Origin: Neodiprion pinetum | Lineage: Eukaryota; Arthropoda; Insecta; Hymenoptera; Diprionidae | Direction of reading: 5' to 3' | Assembly (NCBI RefSeq): GCF_021155775.2 | Contig: NC_060235.2 | Span: 37,674,607 to 37,738,606 of the forward strand | DNA: 64,000 nt | Shown: in pieces, positions 62,236 to 64,000 of the stretch | Layout of the letters: every line of letters begins with the position of its first letter | Numbering within the stretch: position 1 is the stretch's first letter | Translations under genes and position numbers: made by a program | The notes under the pieces: model-generated | What the model was told of the DNA's origin: nothing | Seen by the model: only the letters and a program-made list of their open reading frames with translations | Databases searched by the model: none

Positions 62236-62494
62236 AGGGGCCTAAACGTGGAAATGTGGAGTATAAGGGTGCATAGAATAACTACCGTGGCGCTGATTGA
62301 TACAAAATTGAATGTTGAGGTTATTTACACAGTTATACTTATTATATTTTAAACCAACTTCAGCTAACTTCAGATAGGCAATTTACGTTTAATAAGCGCC
62401 ACCCATATTTACATCAAAAATCAGCTCACTTCTTATAAACCTAAGATATCTCTCCTTCTGTACACTCCATACGTGCATACGTAGAAACAAGACA

Positions 62495-62586
62495 CTTTGG
62501 CGCCTACAGATAGGCTACCGGAGTTACAATTTGCCATCCCACGAATGAAATAGTAACCCTCGGTTGCCTACGTCTAGGCGCCAAGG
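62495..62586. repeat. Inverted repeat B (MITE-like foldback), arms of about 33 bp
   Basis: Left arm 62495-62527 (CTTTGGCGCCTA...GTTAC) pairs with right arm 62553-62586 (GTAAC...TAGGCGCCAAGG) with only a few mismatches and one gap, over a 25-nt loop. The arms share the TAGGC(A/T)ACCG core with foldback A. A third partial right arm, GTAACTCGGGTTGCCTG, lies at 62623-62639. This is the structure of a small foldback or MITE element, or of a long RNA hairpin. Confidence 0.7.
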
Positions 62587-64000
62587 TCGTTGTTCCCACG
62601 TTTACGCCCGGTATAATAAGGTGTAACTCGGGTTGCCTGCCTCAGCCGCATGGGAGGATCCAACGAAGGAGAAACCGGCGTTATATATCTGTATAGGGGC
62701 AGAAAATTTTATCCACAGGGAATCCTGCTTCTCTTATCGTTAGTAAAAAGTTTACCGTTGGAGAGTGTTTTTCGTTGCAAAACAAGAAATCTCAAGAAGT
62801 AAAAGAACAACAGAAATGGGGGAAAAAAAAAAAATGAAGATGGCGAAGAAAGAGTTTTCTTCTTCTCGTAAGCGAGTTACAGTACTCGCGGCTATAAATC
62901 AGAGCGAAGGAGAAGAACGTAAGCAGAAAATGAGGTGAACTCTGTACGAACACCTGCTGTGCTTCAGCCCCGTGAGCCTTGCGGTCTTGAGAAGCTCCAT
63001 ATTTCACCGGTCGTCAGATTTGCAGCGGACTGGCGTTACTCAAGAGTTGAAATCTTTTTTCGCACCACCGTTTCTCATTTTCTCTCTTCTGTCGCACGGC
63101 TTTTATCCACTCCGAGGAGAAATCTTCTCTTTTCAACTTATTTTTCATCATCACCCCTTTTTGTTAGTTCATCCTACAACTTCGGTTGCAGTTATAAAAA
63201 AGAAAAATTTCTCACACGTGCCTTGCCTTAGAATTTTTGAAATATACGATTATGTTTACACAGTTTTGAACGGACTTCATTTCGCTCGTGTCATTATTTC
63301 TGTCCACTCGAGTAACAATATTGAAGTTCAAAAATCTGTACACCAACTTTTCTTTCCCAGCTCTATAGTCGTTTTATAACCAGATTGGACATTCAAGAAT
63401 TTCGTTGAATACGTCAGCTTCCTTTTTGATAAAGTTATCACAATACCTATATATCTATATTTTTCTTGCCGGGTTTCGCACTTTTCATTGTGGCTCGTCT
63501 GTATGTAATAATCGAAAAAGTTTGAGCAATCAGAAGTTCTGAATAAATAGTTCACAGGTCACCACGAAATATCTCGAAATATACCTATAACGTAACTTCC
63601 ATTCGCGAAAGTTTCTGCCCTTTAATTTCATGATTTGTGTAGTTCGCAGATGGCAAAAACGAAAAAAGCTACCGTAAATCCTCCTTTCATCCGTATCTAC
63701 GATTTAAAATGCCGTGGGATGATGTATCGGAATTACCAAAAATGGACGGTGTAAAGGAAATGAAATCATTTTTCAAACCATTACAATGAAACTGTAAATG
63801 ATCGAAACTTAATTTTTATGCGATTCGAAATCTTCAACATATACAATGACCACGCTAATTAGTAAAATTTATGCCATTCTACTTTTCATAAATTTTTAGA
63901 AATTTTCACCTCGCATTACAGAGCCGCGCAGTAAAATTTTGCACAATTCCGTACATTTTTTGTCGGTCTTTAGCACTTCTCCTTTAAAACCTACGAGACG

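Larger units (their letters stand above)
61001..64000. other. Right-hand intergenic region with foldback repeats
   Basis: No coding exon recognised. It contains foldback repeats at 62.1-62.6 kb, an (AT)n run at 62,210-62,235 and, from about 62,930, less AT-rich sequence that might be the leader of a gene beyond the right edge. The frames of 98 and 135 codons at 62,935-63,379 are Phe/Ser-rich and match no family. Confidence 0.45.

Noticed and set aside
62935..63379. 98- and 135-codon overlapping frames near the right edge
   Set aside because: Phe/Ser-rich low-complexity translation, two frames open at once, no domain and no splice support.
1..64000. CRISPR arrays, operons with ribosome binding sites, or bacterial genes
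   Set aside because: The window is intron-containing animal DNA; no spaced direct-repeat array or bacterial gene layout is present.

Overview
This is a window of AT-rich animal nuclear DNA, almost certainly from an insect and probably from a hymenopteran. I cannot fix the species from the sequence. The genes have short introns with GT..AG borders. The products are insect-type: classical six-cysteine odorant-binding proteins, MSL1, an NFX1/shuttle craft protein, Gcn5, and an insect-style actin that starts MCDDD. I assembled the gene models by hand by joining exons in phase. Most of them close into full-length proteins of the size expected for their families.

Layout from left to right. At 2343-2433 (-) there is one signal-peptide exon of a gene that I cannot complete. 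At 4870-11663 (-) there are two tandem seven-exon odorant-binding protein genes. They lie inside a segmental duplication of about 4 kb that also copied the TATA-box promoters. The second copy has gained a short retroelement-like insert with a 10-bp target-site duplication. A dense housekeeping block follows: SLC35B1 (-), SUMF1 (+), SARNP (-), MSL1 (+), an actin gene (-), Gcn5/KAT2 (-), NFX1/shuttle craft (+), a PRRT3/4-like seven-helix membrane protein (-), TMEM203 (-), POP7 (-), CSTF1 (+), and an AT-hook acidic nuclear protein (+). From about 57 kb to the right end I find no credible coding exon. That stretch holds a probable long 3' UTR, simple repeats and a foldback repeat family.

Several genes form divergent pairs that probably share promoters: SLC35B1/SUMF1 (455 bp between start codons), Gcn5/NFX1 (about 1.1 kb) and POP7/CSTF1 (276 bp). 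POP7 and TMEM203 run head to tail only 138 bp apart, with no AATAAA between them. By function the block groups ER proteins (SLC35B1, SUMF1, TMEM203), histone acetylation (MSL1 as scaffold of a MOF complex, Gcn5 as a SAGA/ATAC catalytic subunit) and RNA processing (SARNP, POP7, CSTF1, and NFX1 through a PABP-binding motif). I see no sign that these genes act as one pathway.

The observation I would follow first is in the PRRT3/4-like protein. Its predicted cytoplasmic loop carries eleven R-R-x-S motifs within about 180 residues, ten of them followed directly by Asp or Glu, which looks like a multisite basophilic-kinase target. Next come the two extra cysteines found together in only one of the two OBP paralogs, the natural His-to-Tyr change in the actin D-loop, the PAM2 motif in NFX1, the retroelement-like insert in the OBP duplication, and the foldback repeats at 62.1-62.6 kb.
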